Assembly: GCF_002109385.1 (NCBI RefSeq)
Contig: NZ_CP020814.1
Location: 4,546,864-4,610,863 of the forward strand
Source of the DNA: Halalkalibacter krulwichiae
GTDB lineage: Bacteria; Bacillota; Bacilli; Bacillales; Bacillaceae_D
Reading direction: 5' to 3'
DNA: 64,000 nucleotides
Positions within the stretch are counted from its first letter, which is position 1, and each line of letters starts with the position of its first letter. Below, piece by piece: positions 7,785-16,618 of the stretch. The notes under the pieces are model-generated. The model made no database searches. It was given only the letters and a program-made list of their open reading frames with translations, and was not told where the DNA came from. The translations under genes were made by a program, and so were the position numbers.

Positions 7785-8975
7785 TTGGAAAGAGTCGTTG
7801 GAACAGTCGTTCGCGGACTTCGCGGACCAATCATTAATAATGGCGATAACATCGAACAAATTGTAGTTGATACTGTATTACATACAGCAGAAGTTGAAGG
7901 TTTTTCAATTGAAGACCGTGATATTGTCACGATTACAGAGTCTGTCGTTGCTCGTGCACAAGGGAACTATGTAACAATTGAAGATATCGCGACTGACATT
8001 TCAGCAAAATTTGGTGAAGAAACAATTGGTGTTATTTTCCCAATCCTTAGCCGTAACCGTTTTTCTAACTGCTTACGTGGGATTGCAAAAGGGGCAAAGA
8101 AGATTGTCTTAATGTTAAGCTACCCATCTGATGAAGTGGGGAACCACCTTGTAGACATTGACGAATTAGATGTAAAAGGGGTTAATCCTTGGACAGATGT
8201 CTTATCAGAGAAAGAGTTCCGTACTCATTTCGGATACAAAAAGCACCCATTCACAGGTGTTGACTATATCGATTATTACAAAAGCTTAGTTGAAACAGAA
8301 GGCGCAACGTGTGAAGTGATCTTCTCAAACGACCCTAAAACGATTTTAGACTACACAAAAAATGTATTAGCTTGTGATATCCACTCACGTTTCAGAACAA
8401 AACGCATTCTAACTAACAATGGTGCTGATAAAGTATATGGCCTTGATGATATCCTTAAACAACCAATCAATGACAGTGGCTTTAATGAACAATATGGTCT
8501 GCTTGGATCTAATAAAGCAACCGAAGACAGCGTGAAGCTTTTCCCGAATAACTGTCAACCGATTGTTGATGGCATTCAAGCAAAAATCAAAGAAATCACA
8601 GGCAAAACAATTGAAGTGATGGTTTATGGAGATGGTGCATTCAAAGATCCAGTAGGTCAGATTTGGGAACTTGCTGATCCAGTTGTATCACCAGGATACA
8701 CAGCAGGACTTGATGGCACACCTAATGAAGTTAAATTAAAATATTTAGCGGATAACAACTTCTCGCACCTTCGTGGCGAAGAGTTGAAACAAGCTATTTC
8801 TGGTTACATTGAGAATAAAAATGCAGACTTAGTAGGTGCAATGGAAGCTCAAGGAACTACACCTCGTAGATTAACAGACCTAATTGGATCATTATCTGAC
8901 TTAACTTCAGGTAGTGGGGACAAAGGAACACCAATGATCTATATCCAAGGATATTTTGATAATTATACAAAGTAA
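7785..8975 (+). CDS. Coenzyme F420-0:L-glutamate ligase (CofE)-like protein
   Basis: The 396-residue protein opens ERVVGTVVRGLRGPIINNGD, then GFSIEDRDIVTITESVVARAQGNYV, which matches the CofE pattern of N-terminal nucleotide site and VxSKxEGR-like block. Near 285-315 MVYGDGAFKDPVGQIWELAD matches the C-terminal metal/GTP region. CofE adds glutamates to F420-0 in archaea and actinobacteria; bacilli generally lack F420, and no F420 gene is visible here. The real substrate is therefore unknown; this firmicute branch is normally labelled only by homology. The start is TTG at 7785 behind GAGGAGAG (7771-7778). It is divergent from the LysR gene. Confidence 0.75.
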   Translation: MERVVGTVVRGLRGPIINNGDNIEQIVVDTVLHTAEVEGFSIEDRDIVTITESVVARAQGNYVTIEDIATDISAKFGEETIGVIFPILSRNRFSNCLRGIAKGAKKIVLMLSYPSDEVGNHLVDIDELDVKGVNPWTDVLSEKEFRTHFGYKKHPFTGVDYIDYYKSLVETEGATCEVIFSNDPKTILDYTKNVLACDIHSRFRTKRILTNNGADKVYGLDDILKQPINDSGFNEQYGLLGSNKATEDSVKLFPNNCQPIVDGIQAKIKEITGKTIEVMVYGDGAFKDPVGQIWELADPVVSPGYTAGLDGTPNEVKLKYLADNNFSHLRGEELKQAISGYIENKNADLVGAMEAQGTTPRRLTDLIGSLSDLTSGSGDKGTPMIYIQGYFDNYTK

Positions 8976-8982
8976 CATTCGT

Positions 8983-9022
8983 ACAGAAAGGATGCCTTCA
9001 ATTAAAAAGGCATCCTTTCTGT
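8983..9022 (+). terminator. Terminator-like hairpin after the CofE-like gene
   Basis: A perfect 16-bp stem, ACAGAAAGGATGCCTT (8983-8998) with its complement (9007-9022), begins eight bases past the stop. The T-tract is weak on the plus strand. Confidence 0.7.
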
Positions 9023-9068
9023 ATATAGGAGGAAAAGGAATCAAATAATTTGCAAGTAAGACACAACC

Positions 9069-9103
9069 AAAAGCTGTTGACCCTAAGACGGCCAACAGCT
9101 TTT
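9069..9103 (-). terminator. Terminator of the aminotransferase gene
   Basis: Arms AAAAGCTGTTG (9069-9079) and CAACAGCTTTT (9093-9103) form an 11-bp stem ending in four Ts on either strand. It could serve both converging genes. Confidence 0.75.
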
Positions 9104-9119
9104 AATAGTAAAATTGTAA

Positions 9120-10238
9120 TTATTTTGCCTCTTTTAGAACTTTCGCAAGGATTTTTATTCCTTCGACAATCTTCTTTTCATCTGCATAACTAAATGAAAG
9201 GCGGAGAAATTGCGTTCCTTCTTTTTGATGTAAGAAAAAGTATTTACCAGGGACATAGGATACCCCTTCTTTCAGGGCCTGAGCTAATAGTTCGGACGTA
9301 TCAACCGAAACTTTTAGCCACACAAAGTATCCACCCTCTGGAACATACCACGTGGCGGATTGTGGCATATATTGTTCCAATGCAGAAAGCAAAACAGAGC
9401 ATTTAGCTTGATAGGTGGCTCTAATTGTTTCTAATCGCTTTTTCATATTAGTGCTCTCTAAATAAGCTGCCATCGTTGCTTGAGCAAATGGATGGTCCAA
9501 ATCTTTTTTAAACCAAGCCATAGCTGTAATAAATTCAGGCACTGCCGCTACCCACCCAATTCGCATTCCAGGGGCTACTACTTTCGATAAAGATCCCACA
9601 TGTAAAACACGGCCGTAGTTATCCATAGCCTTTAATGGAGTTTGTTGCTCACCAAAGCTTAATTCCCCGTATGCATCGTCCTCTAAAATGAGGAAGTTGT
9701 ATTTGGCTGCTAATTCTAATACATGCTTCCGACGTTCTTCTGTCATCGTCGTACCTGTTGGGTTTTGAAACGTTGGAATCGAATATAAAAAACGCGGAAG
9801 GCTGAATCCTTTTTGTTTTCTCTCTGCAAGGATCTCTTCTAAGAAATCGGTTCGTAATCCATGCTCATCGACTGGAATACTAATAAATTGATTCGTGTAA
9901 TTACAAAAAATCTCTAGCGCCTCCATATACGTCGGCGCTTCAATCGCAACAAGTGTTTGATCATCAATAAGAATACGAGCAATGAGATCAATCGCCTGAC
10001 AGGCACCAGATGTAAGTAACAGTTCGTTTTCGGCAACATCAATACCACGTATAGCTAATCTTTCTTGTATCTGGCCTTTTAATTGCTCCATTTTAGGACT
10101 ACCTAAATAATGCAATGGTAGATCCTTCTCTTCCTCAAGTAAATGAGTAACTGCTCCCTTTATCTCTTCAGCAGGTACAAGATAAGGAGCTGGGTAGCCA
10201 GAACTTAAACGAATACACTCATCTGGTAACGAAGGCAT
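9120..10238 (-). CDS. PLP-dependent aminotransferase, MocR/2-aminoadipate-aminotransferase-like
   Basis: Fold-type I, class I/II aminotransferase of 372 residues as read. Visible are NPTG (159-162), EDDAYGE (187-192) and the PLP lysine in SLSKVVAPGMRIGWV (about K219). It resembles stand-alone LysN-type enzymes or the catalytic half of MocR regulators; no DNA-binding domain is present. The ATG at 10238 has only a 3-base gap to a GGGTGAG, a poor site. A sensible N-terminus (about 25 residues, starting GTG near 10306) exists upstream in another frame, so the gene is probably frameshifted close to its start. Substrate unknown. Confidence 0.8.
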   Translation of the reverse strand: MPSLPDECIRLSSGYPAPYLVPAEEIKGAVTHLLEEEKDLPLHYLGSPKMEQLKGQIQERLAIRGIDVAENELLLTSGACQAIDLIARILIDDQTLVAIEAPTYMEALEIFCNYTNQFISIPVDEHGLRTDFLEEILAERKQKGFSLPRFLYSIPTFQNPTGTTMTEERRKHVLELAAKYNFLILEDDAYGELSFGEQQTPLKAMDNYGRVLHVGSLSKVVAPGMRIGWVAAVPEFITAMAWFKKDLDHPFAQATMAAYLESTNMKKRLETIRATYQAKCSVLLSALEQYMPQSATWYVPEGGYFVWLKVSVDTSELLAQALKEGVSYVPGKYFFLHQKEGTQFLRLSFSYADEKKIVEGIKILAKVLKEAK

Positions 10239-10346
10239 CCACTCACCCGGGGATCATTTTGTAGTGCTTCTTTGCTATATTTTGAAAAAAAAGATTCAAC
10301 GTTCACGTTATCATTCACCTTTCCAACCATTCTAATAAACATACAG

Positions 10347-10467
10347 AAAGAGGCTGGAACATAAGTAAAGGGTTTTATTTAGAAGGCGAACCATGCAAAA
10401 CCTATGCATCAACAATCATTTTGTTCGCATTTCTCATTAATAATAACTCTTTTGTCCTAGCCTCTTT
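10347..10467. repeat. Palindromic intergenic element with GAGGCTGGAAC/GTCCTAGCCTC ends
   Basis: AAAGAGGCTGGAAC (10347-10360) is complementary to GTCCTAGCCTCTTT (10454-10467), with a nested GCGAAC ... GTTCGC pair inside. Elements with GAGGCTGGGAC termini recur in many Firmicute genomes. Here it lies between the converging-spacer of the aminotransferase and the YjiH gene, and the T-rich left end on the minus strand may also stop the YjiH transcript. Mobility is not visible (no ORF, no clear target duplication). Confidence 0.55.
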
Positions 10468-10525
10468 TTCCATATGAAGTGAAATAAAATTGATTTAACT
10501 TTAGTATTATTACCTTACCTTATTT

Positions 10526-11914
10526 TTAGAAGAATAAAAAGTGTGCCATTGCAGCAGCGACTGGAAGGGTAATAATCGTTCTTTGTAAAAAGATAATTAA
10601 TAACTGAAAAAATGATAGAGGAATTTTTGATTTTAATAACAGAATTCCAATTTCAGACATGTAAATTAATTGTGTTAACGACATTACACCAATTACAAAA
10701 CGTGTAAGCTCTGACTCAATCCCACTCCCGATAACGGCAGGTAAAAACATGTCAGCAAACCCGACAATCATAGCTGGAGCGGCAGCCTGTGCTTCAGGAA
10801 TTTGTAATAACTGTAATAATGGGACAAAAGGATAAGATAAGTAAGTAAAAATTGGTGTAAATTCAGCAATGACAAGAGCAACCGTTCCCAATGCCATTAC
10901 CAAAGGAATTAAGGCAAACCAAATATCAACGACATTTTGAACTCCACTTTTTACAACGCTACGGTAACTCTTGACCTGGTTCGCTTTTTCTACTGCTTTT
11001 TCAACTCCCCAACGGAAGCTTGATACTCCTTCTGGAACAACTTCATCAATTTGTTTTCCAACCGGTTCATAGTACCCATCCTTTTTTAATGAAAGCGGAG
11101 GGATTCTCGGGCAAATAATCGCAGCAATAATTCCCGTTACAATTACTGTAAAATAAAATTGAATAAACATATGGTCAATGTCTAAAAACTTTGCAATGAC
11201 TAGACTAAAAGCAATCGATGCGATCGAAAAGTTTGTAGCGACAACAGATGCTTCTCGCTTTGTATAGTAACCAGACTCATATTGTTGCGTCGTTAATAAA
11301 ACACCTACTGTTCCACTTCCCATCCAAGATGCTAAAGCATCGACAGAAGAACGACCCGGAAGCTTAAATAATGGATACATCACTTTACGTACCAATGTCC
11401 CGATAAAATCCATTAAACCAAACTGCAGCAAAAGCGGCATAAATAAGCAAGCAAATAAGAACCAAACCATTAATACCGGAATTAAATCGTAAAGAACTAC
11501 GCCACCAGTATATGGTGACCAGATGAATTCAGGTCCTATTTGACCCAATGTAACAATAGCAAATACTGCACCAATTATTCTAAGTACTAACCAAAATGGA
11601 GTAATATTAAATAAACTATTTAGAAATGGTTTGTCCTTGATCAATTGAGGGTTCGTAATTGTAACAACTAAACTACCAATAGCTGATATGCAAAGAACAA
11701 TCGTCATAATTAATGGAATATGACTAGCAATGGCAGCCTGTAGTGCATCCGCTAACACCCCTAACCCTATCGTAACCTTATCGTTTATTGAAATAGGGAC
11801 TAAAAAAAGCAACACCCCAATTAATGATGGTAACCAAAACTTCATATATTCCTTTGTGGTATACTCTTTTTCTTTTTTCAAATCTTCTGTTGTTTGTAGT
11901 TTCTCAGCTTCCAT
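10526..11914 (-). CDS. YjiH-family membrane protein with nucleoside-recognition (Gate) domains
   Basis: Integral membrane protein of 462 residues with about ten hydrophobic segments. After a charged N-terminus (to about 25) come FWLPSLIGVLLFLVPI and further helices. Two Gate-type blocks can be seen, one around PLFKLPGRSSVDALASWMGS and another near PAMIVGFADMFLPAVIG; the GxxD/Sxx pattern is like that of nucleoside-transporter gates and SpmA/B proteins. Function is not established; transport of a small solute is a guess from the fold. Start ATG at 11914. It is monocistronic. The RBS is GGAGAGGGAC-like, immediately upstream. Confidence 0.8.
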   Translation of the reverse strand: MEAEKLQTTEDLKKEKEYTTKEYMKFWLPSLIGVLLFLVPISINDKVTIGLGVLADALQAAIASHIPLIMTIVLCISAIGSLVVTITNPQLIKDKPFLNSLFNITPFWLVLRIIGAVFAIVTLGQIGPEFIWSPYTGGVVLYDLIPVLMVWFLFACLFMPLLLQFGLMDFIGTLVRKVMYPLFKLPGRSSVDALASWMGSGTVGVLLTTQQYESGYYTKREASVVATNFSIASIAFSLVIAKFLDIDHMFIQFYFTVIVTGIIAAIICPRIPPLSLKKDGYYEPVGKQIDEVVPEGVSSFRWGVEKAVEKANQVKSYRSVVKSGVQNVVDIWFALIPLVMALGTVALVIAEFTPIFTYLSYPFVPLLQLLQIPEAQAAAPAMIVGFADMFLPAVIGSGIESELTRFVIGVMSLTQLIYMSEIGILLLKSKIPLSFFQLLIIFLQRTIITLPVAAAMAHFLFF

Positions 11915-12035
11915 GTTGTCCCTCTCCTACTTCTTCTATTTCACATTCCATTTATAATCTCGGTCGAATATTTAATAATATATCATTATACTGTATAATT
12001 ATTCAATAGTATTTTTAATATTTCACTCATGAGCA

Positions 12036-12081
12036 AACAAAAAAACTGACCTTAAAATTGCTAGATTCAAAGAGTCAGTTT
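12036..12081 (-). terminator. Terminator after the methyltransferase remnant
   Basis: AACTGAC (12044-12050) pairs with GTCAGTT (12074-12080), followed on the minus strand by TTTTTTGTTT. The loop is long, with some internal pairing. Confidence 0.75.
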
Positions 12082-12098
12082 TCTATACGTTAGAGCAA

Positions 12099-12578
12099 TC
12101 ATCCTCTAACCTTTTCACAAACATATATCATGTCATAACTATCATTTGTGACCGGTGCTCCGTTCCAATCTCGATAAACATCAATGATTTTAAAACCATG
12201 CAAAAGCAATAGTCTTTCCATTTCTTTCGGAAAAACATATCTTAACTTTATCGTTGTTCTCTTTTCATTAACCAATTCACCACGGCTACTTTTATATTTT
12301 CTAATTGTTGTATAATGTTGCACTTGATTTAATGTGTCAAAATGACTAATTGTATAAATATTAACTATGTTCCCATTATGTATGTCTACTCCTATGAGAC
12401 TATACCCATTTTCCGCCATAGGGATCGTGAGTCTCCCAGTACCACAAGCTAGGTCGATAATCGTTCCTTTCACTCTTGCTGCCCATTTCAATAGAAATGG
12501 TAATTCAGGTATATATTGTTGATTTTCTTTATCATATAATTGAGGATCATGATACTCCTCGAAATTATCTTTCATCAT
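12099..12578 (-). pseudogene. Class I SAM-dependent methyltransferase with internal deletion
   Basis: The 159-residue frame has motif I, IIDLACGTGRL (40-50), and the acidic ribose-binding strand LIGVDIH (61-67). From about residue 69 it jumps straight to NIVNIYTISHFD, sequence normally found more than 80 residues later. The tail (KRTTIKLRYVFPKEMERLLLLHGF) is the usual C-terminal end of this family, whose members are about 240-250 residues. The substrate-binding middle (motifs II-IV) is therefore missing, by an in-frame deletion. It is unlikely to be an active enzyme. The frame is open and has its own terminator, so a short protein may still be made. Target unknown. Confidence 0.75.
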
Positions 12579-12724
12579 CTCTTTTCACCCCAACACCCCA
12601 AACTAGTTCCAGTATTTTTACATATTTTTAAAGTTAATACCAATTTTATACTATAATTAATTACTAATAGATCACAACATATTAGAAATAAAAATGAAAA
12701 TGCTACTTTAGGAGTGAATATGAT

Positions 12725-12943
12725 ATGGAGAAGGTAAATAGTTATCATCATCAAGGGATTAAGACTCTATCAGAGCAGCTAGTACCCGCAGCAACTGCTG
12801 AAGATGGATTAATAGAAGCAGTTGTCATGCCCAACAATACATTCATCTTAGCCGTTCAGTGGCATCCTGAGTTCAACTATGAGGTAAATGAAAATAACTT
12901 TACTTTGTTTATAGAGTTTGTAAGAGCATGTAAGCAACATTGA
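12725..12943 (+). pseudogene. C-terminal fragment of a C26 peptidase / gamma-glutamyl-GABA hydrolase (PuuD-like)
   Basis: The 72-residue frame contains VNSYHHQGIK, the loop after the catalytic domain core, and FILAVQWHPEF, which carries the His and Glu of the class I glutamine-amidotransferase triad (HPE). Intact relatives are about 240 residues and supply the nucleophilic Cys upstream, which is missing. A GGAG stands upstream (TTTAGGAGTGAAT), so it may be translated, but it can have no glutaminase or hydrolase activity. It neighbours another decayed gene (12099-12578), pointing to a local deletion hot spot. Confidence 0.7.
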
Positions 12944-13007
12944 TACTCTTAAAGGCATACAGTGCTTCTTTCAGTCGTATAATTAGTTTGGCAAAGGAGG
13001 AAGATTC

Positions 13008-13397
13008 ATGACCTTAATTAATTCTTTTATAATAGACGTTTGGAAGCAGAATATACAGGACTTTAAAGAGTTTGGCGAACTTGCAAAACAAGCAAACTGT
13101 ACAACAGGAAAGATGTATTTCAGAGGATTACAGTATCAATGTTTACTGTTCATACCGGTCTATTATATCCCCATACTCTATATTCTTTCCGTACTACCGC
13201 TAGCTGTTATCTTTTCCGCCATAAACAATACAATAACGGACACAATCATCTTAACAGCAGCAGTAGCAATGATTACTTTATTTATGATCATATTTGTTGT
13301 TTTCGCAAGACTGATAAAAACAAAAGGTCATCCACAAATGAAAAAGAATTTAATAGAAAAATTTATAGATGAAAAGCCAGTGAAAAAGGTGAAATAA
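13008..13397 (+). CDS. Hypothetical two-helix membrane protein
   Basis: 129 residues, family not recognised. A polar N-terminus (about 1-45, with a single CTTGKM) is followed by two strong hydrophobic segments, roughly 46-72 (LLFIPVYYIPILYILSVLPL) and 80-103 (IILTAAVAMITLFMIIFVVF), and a basic C-terminus ending KPVKKVK. GGAGGAAG lies seven bases before the ATG. It ends in a terminator whose left arm is inside the coding sequence. Next to the Fur-controlled operon but separated from it by that terminator, so not part of it. Confidence 0.6.
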   Translation: MTLINSFIIDVWKQNIQDFKEFGELAKQANCTTGKMYFRGLQYQCLLFIPVYYIPILYILSVLPLAVIFSAINNTITDTIILTAAVAMITLFMIIFVVFARLIKTKGHPQMKKNLIEKFIDEKPVKKVK

Positions 13398-13427
13398 AGC
13401 CACCTATTTCACTGGCTTAATTTTTTT
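13374..13427 (+). terminator. Terminator overlapping the end of the two-helix protein gene
   Basis: AAGCCAGTGAAA (13374-13385) pairs perfectly with TTTCACTGGCTT (13407-13418), followed by AATTTTTTT. The left arm codes for the last residues of the protein. Confidence 0.88.
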
Positions 13428-13428
13428 A

Positions 13429-13479
13429 TTGACAGACAGTAAATGAAACTATATATTATCGATAATGATAATTATTATC
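13429..13479 (+). promoter_or_regulatory. Fur-controlled promoter of the first siderophore operon
   Basis: -35 TTGACA (13429-13434), a 17-base spacer, and -10 TATATT (13452-13457) are followed at once by GATAATGATAATTATTATC (13461-13479). That matches the 19-bp Fur consensus GATAATGATAATCATTATC at 18 positions. The operator covers the transcription start, the classic repressing position. Confidence 0.93.
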
Positions 13480-13509
13480 AAACGAACTTATGATAAGGAA
13501 TGATAGTAA

Positions 13510-14556
13510 ATGAATGGAAAAGGAAACGATTCATTATTGACAACATTATTTATTGCTATACTAACGATTGCATTAGCTGGCTGCAGTCAGCAATCAGGTT
13601 TAACCGCCGAACCTAAGGAATCTGATAGCAAAGATATAGAATCTGAAAATGAAATAGTAATCAACCATGCTTTTGGGGAAACGATTATTGATGAGAAACC
13701 TGAACGCGTTGTTACCATTTCGTGGGCAAACCATGACGTTGCCCTTGCTCTTGGTGTTGTCCCTGTAGGATTCTCTGCAGCTAACTACGGTGTTCAAGAT
13801 GAGAGCGGAATGTTACCTTGGACTGCAGAGAAATTAAAAGAACTTGGTGAAGAAAACCCAACTATCTTCCAAGATACTGACGGTTTAGATTTTGAAGCCA
13901 TCTCAGACGCTGAACCAGATGTCATATTAGCAGCCTACTCAGGTATTACTCAAGAGGAATATGACACTTTAAGTGAAATAGCTCCAGTTGTAGCTTATGA
14001 AACTGGTCCTTGGGTAACGACATGGCGTGATCAAATTAAATTCAATTCCATAGGCATGGGACTGGAAGAAGAAGGAAAACAACTGATTGCTGATACAGAG
14101 AAATTAATTCAAGATAAAGCAAATGAACACGCTGAAATAAAAGGGAAGAAAGCTGCATTTGCTATGATTAATGCTACAGATTTGTCAAAATTCTACGTCT
14201 ACACACCAGCTGATCCAAGAGGAGAGTTCCTTGCTGAGCTAGGAATGGAATACCCGGAGAGTATCATGAGTCAAATTGCCGATTCAAATAGTTTTTATAT
14301 TGAATTAAGTGCTGAGAACGCAGACGCACTGAATGATGTAGAAGTTTTAATATCTTATGGAGATGAAAATACATTAAAAGCACTGCAAGCTGACCCAATC
14401 CTTGGGAAAGTTCCAGCTATTGAAAGAGGATCTGTTGTCATTATTGGAGATAATACTCCACTCGCAGCATCTGGGAATCCAAACCCACTTTCGATTCAAT
14501 ATTCAATTGATGAATACTTACAATTACTTTCAGAAGCTGTTAGCAAATTAGATTAA
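13510..14556 (+). CDS. Iron-siderophore ABC transporter, substrate-binding lipoprotein
   Basis: Extracellular binding protein anchored by a lipid. The N-terminus is a lipoprotein signal with lipobox ALAGC (Cys about 25), then a Ser/Glu-rich linker. The mature part is a class III periplasmic-binding fold: PERVVTISWANHDVALALGV (split lobe 1 entry) and the long connecting helix near AEIKGKKAAFA. 348 residues, normal for the family. It heads a four-gene operon, with the first permease ATG starting one base after the stop at 14557. The ligand (hydroxamate, catecholate or citrate type) cannot be read from the sequence. A strong Fur box precedes it. Confidence 0.9.
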   Translation: MNGKGNDSLLTTLFIAILTIALAGCSQQSGLTAEPKESDSKDIESENEIVINHAFGETIIDEKPERVVTISWANHDVALALGVVPVGFSAANYGVQDESGMLPWTAEKLKELGEENPTIFQDTDGLDFEAISDAEPDVILAAYSGITQEEYDTLSEIAPVVAYETGPWVTTWRDQIKFNSIGMGLEEEGKQLIADTEKLIQDKANEHAEIKGKKAAFAMINATDLSKFYVYTPADPRGEFLAELGMEYPESIMSQIADSNSFYIELSAENADALNDVEVLISYGDENTLKALQADPILGKVPAIERGSVVIIGDNTPLAASGNPNPLSIQYSIDEYLQLLSEAVSKLD

Positions 14557-15590
14557 ATGATTCAGACATCGATTTCAGAAAATAAGCAATTACTTATACC
14601 GAAGAATTTCATAAAAGTTCTAATACTCTTTATTTTTCTACTCGGTATATGTGTATGGGCCTCTCTTGCTTTTGGCTCTCGTACAATTGGAGCAACTGAA
14701 CTAATAGACGGTTTATTCCGTCCTGATATACAATCCCATGAAGCAAGTGTTGTTCGCCAAAGGATTACTAGAACTGTATTTAGTTTAATGTGTGGTGCTG
14801 CGTTAGGCGTTTCTGGGGCTTTAATGCAGTCGGTCACTCGCAACCCTATCGCAGATCCTAGCATATTAGGAGTAAACACAGGGGCGTCTCTCTTTGTCGT
14901 TTGTGGTATTTCCTTTTTAAATATTAGTACAGCTGGTCAATACATTTGGCTTGCACTGGCGGGAGCCATTATAACAGCCATCTTTGTATTCGGAATCGGT
15001 TCTATGGGGAGTGGCGGTGCCACCCCCTTAAACTGGTTTTAGCGGGCGCTGCTACAAGTGCAGCACTATCATCTCTAGTAATCGCCATTATGATTCCCCG
15101 CACAAACGTTATGGATCAATTCAGGTTTTGGCAAGTAGGTAGTGTTGGTTCCGGAAGTTGGAACTCTATCTCTACTTTTATTCCTTTTCTTGTTGTAGGA
15201 ATACTTATAGCATTTTTCACAGCGCCAGCGCTCAATGCATTGGCATTAGGCGATGAAGTCGCTACAAGTTTAGGAGTGCGTACTGGTACACTTAGACTTA
15301 TTGCTGCTTTTGGAGGTGTCCTATTGTGTGCCACTACAACAGCATTAGCAGGTCCCATTGGCTTTATTGGCCTATTAGCGACCCATGTAATAAGACTTGT
15401 TATCGGACCTGATTTACGCCTTGTTATCCCAATGTCTGCTCTTTCAGGTGCCATTATTTTAACGATATCAGATATATGCGGTAGGCTTATCGGTAGTCCT
15501 GGGGAATTAGAAGTTGGTATCGTTACAGCATTTATTGGAGCGCCTATTTTAATCTTACTAACTATGAAAGCGAAAATGCGTACGCTATGA
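14557..15590 (+). pseudogene. FecCD-type siderophore permease, single-base frameshift
   Basis: Inner-membrane permease of the BtuC/FecCD family. Frame one (14557-15042) holds the family block ALMQSVTRNPIADPSILG and ends in NWF-stop. The family sequence continues in another frame up to 15590 (KLVLAGAATSAALSS ... PIGFIGLLATHVIRL). At the junction the DNA reads ACCCCCTTAAACTGG; one extra C in 15023-15027 or one extra A in 15030-15032 restores TPLKLVLAG. Joined, it would be about 344 residues, normal for the family. Either a real inactivating mutation or a homopolymer sequencing error. Operon context: second gene, overlaps the next by ATGA. Confidence 0.85.
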
Positions 15591-16618
15591 TGAATGAAAC
15601 TATTAATCTTATAATGTTAGGTAGAAAAAAGAGACGTCGTCGTTTTATTCTCGTTACTTCTCTCCTCACCCTCATAGCTCTGCTCCTTTCTTGCGCTATG
15701 CTAATGCTAGGGAACACGATTTACCCAGCTCAGGATGTCATACGTGTTTTACTAGGAGAGGAAGTACAAGGGGCAACCTTTGCAGTAGGTACGATTCGTT
15801 TCCCAAGAATGGTTGCAGGAGTCTTTGCTGGCTTCGCTTTCGGAGTTGGTGGATATATATTTCAAACCATGTTGCGGAACCCTTTAGCAAATCCCAATGT
15901 TATCGGAATAACAGCTGGCTCAAGTGCTGCTGCTGTATTTTGTATTATTGTCCTTCATGCAAGTAATGCGGTTGTTTCTATTGCCTCTGTTGTTGGGGGA
16001 CTTACTACCGTGTTGGTTATTTTCCTTTTATCAAAAGGAACTTCTTTTTCTATTGGTAGGTTAATATTAATCGGAATTGGTATTCAAGCAATGCTCAATG
16101 CTATCATCTCCTATTTATTATTAATTGGACAGCAACACGATCTTCCTACTGCAATGAGATGGTTAAGTGGTAGTCTAAATGGAGTTAAAATGGAGAATCT
16201 TTATCCTCTTATTATGGTTGTTCTTATTTTTGCACCTGTTCTAATCGTACTCGGGAAACGATTAGATTTGTTAGAACTTGGAGAGCAAGCAGCAACTTCA
16301 CTTGGGATAAATACTGACAAGACAAGATTTCTACTTATTATTAGTTCCGTACTTATCATTGCATTAGCTACCGCTACTACAGGACCGATCGCATTCGTTG
16401 CATTTCTTTCTGGACCAATCGCAAAAAGACTAGTTGGTGTTGGATTTTCAAATATAATTCCAGCAGGTCTTGTTGGAATTATATTGGTTTTGGCATCAGA
16501 TCTTATTGGACAATTCGCATTCACTTCTAGATATCCTGTTGGTGTCATTACAGGTATTCTTGGTGCACCTTACTTGATCTACTTGCTCATTCGGATGAAT
16601 CGAAAAGGAGATTTATAA
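15587..16618 (+). CDS. FecCD-type siderophore permease, second subunit
   Basis: BtuC/FecCD family, 343 residues, with about nine to ten transmembrane helices and the signature GGYIFQTMLRNPLANPNVIG near residues 87-106. The C-terminal SGPIAKRLVG and GAPYLIYLLIRMNRKGDL are typical. It pairs with the preceding permease to form the heterodimeric channel and couples to the ATPase at 16618. The start overlaps the preceding reading frame end by four bases (ATGA), translational coupling expected of an operon. Intact. Confidence 0.92.
   Translation: MMNETINLIMLGRKKRRRRFILVTSLLTLIALLLSCAMLMLGNTIYPAQDVIRVLLGEEVQGATFAVGTIRFPRMVAGVFAGFAFGVGGYIFQTMLRNPLANPNVIGITAGSSAAAVFCIIVLHASNAVVSIASVVGGLTTVLVIFLLSKGTSFSIGRLILIGIGIQAMLNAIISYLLLIGQQHDLPTAMRWLSGSLNGVKMENLYPLIMVVLIFAPVLIVLGKRLDLLELGEQAATSLGINTDKTRFLLIISSVLIIALATATTGPIAFVAFLSGPIAKRLVGVGFSNIIPAGLVGIILVLASDLIGQFAFTSRYPVGVITGILGAPYLIYLLIRMNRKGDL

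Noticed and set aside
8907-9095. Minus-strand 62-residue frame across the CofE-like gene end
   Set aside because: Spans two terminator hairpins; shadow of the plus-strand gene.
10240-10256. Noc-binding site around CACCCGGGGATC
   Set aside because: Only the central CCCGGG matches ATTTCCCGGGAAAT; flanks do not.
13139-13372. Plus-strand 77-residue frame inside the two-helix protein gene
   Set aside because: Overlapping out-of-frame reading of the hydrophobic gene; no RBS.
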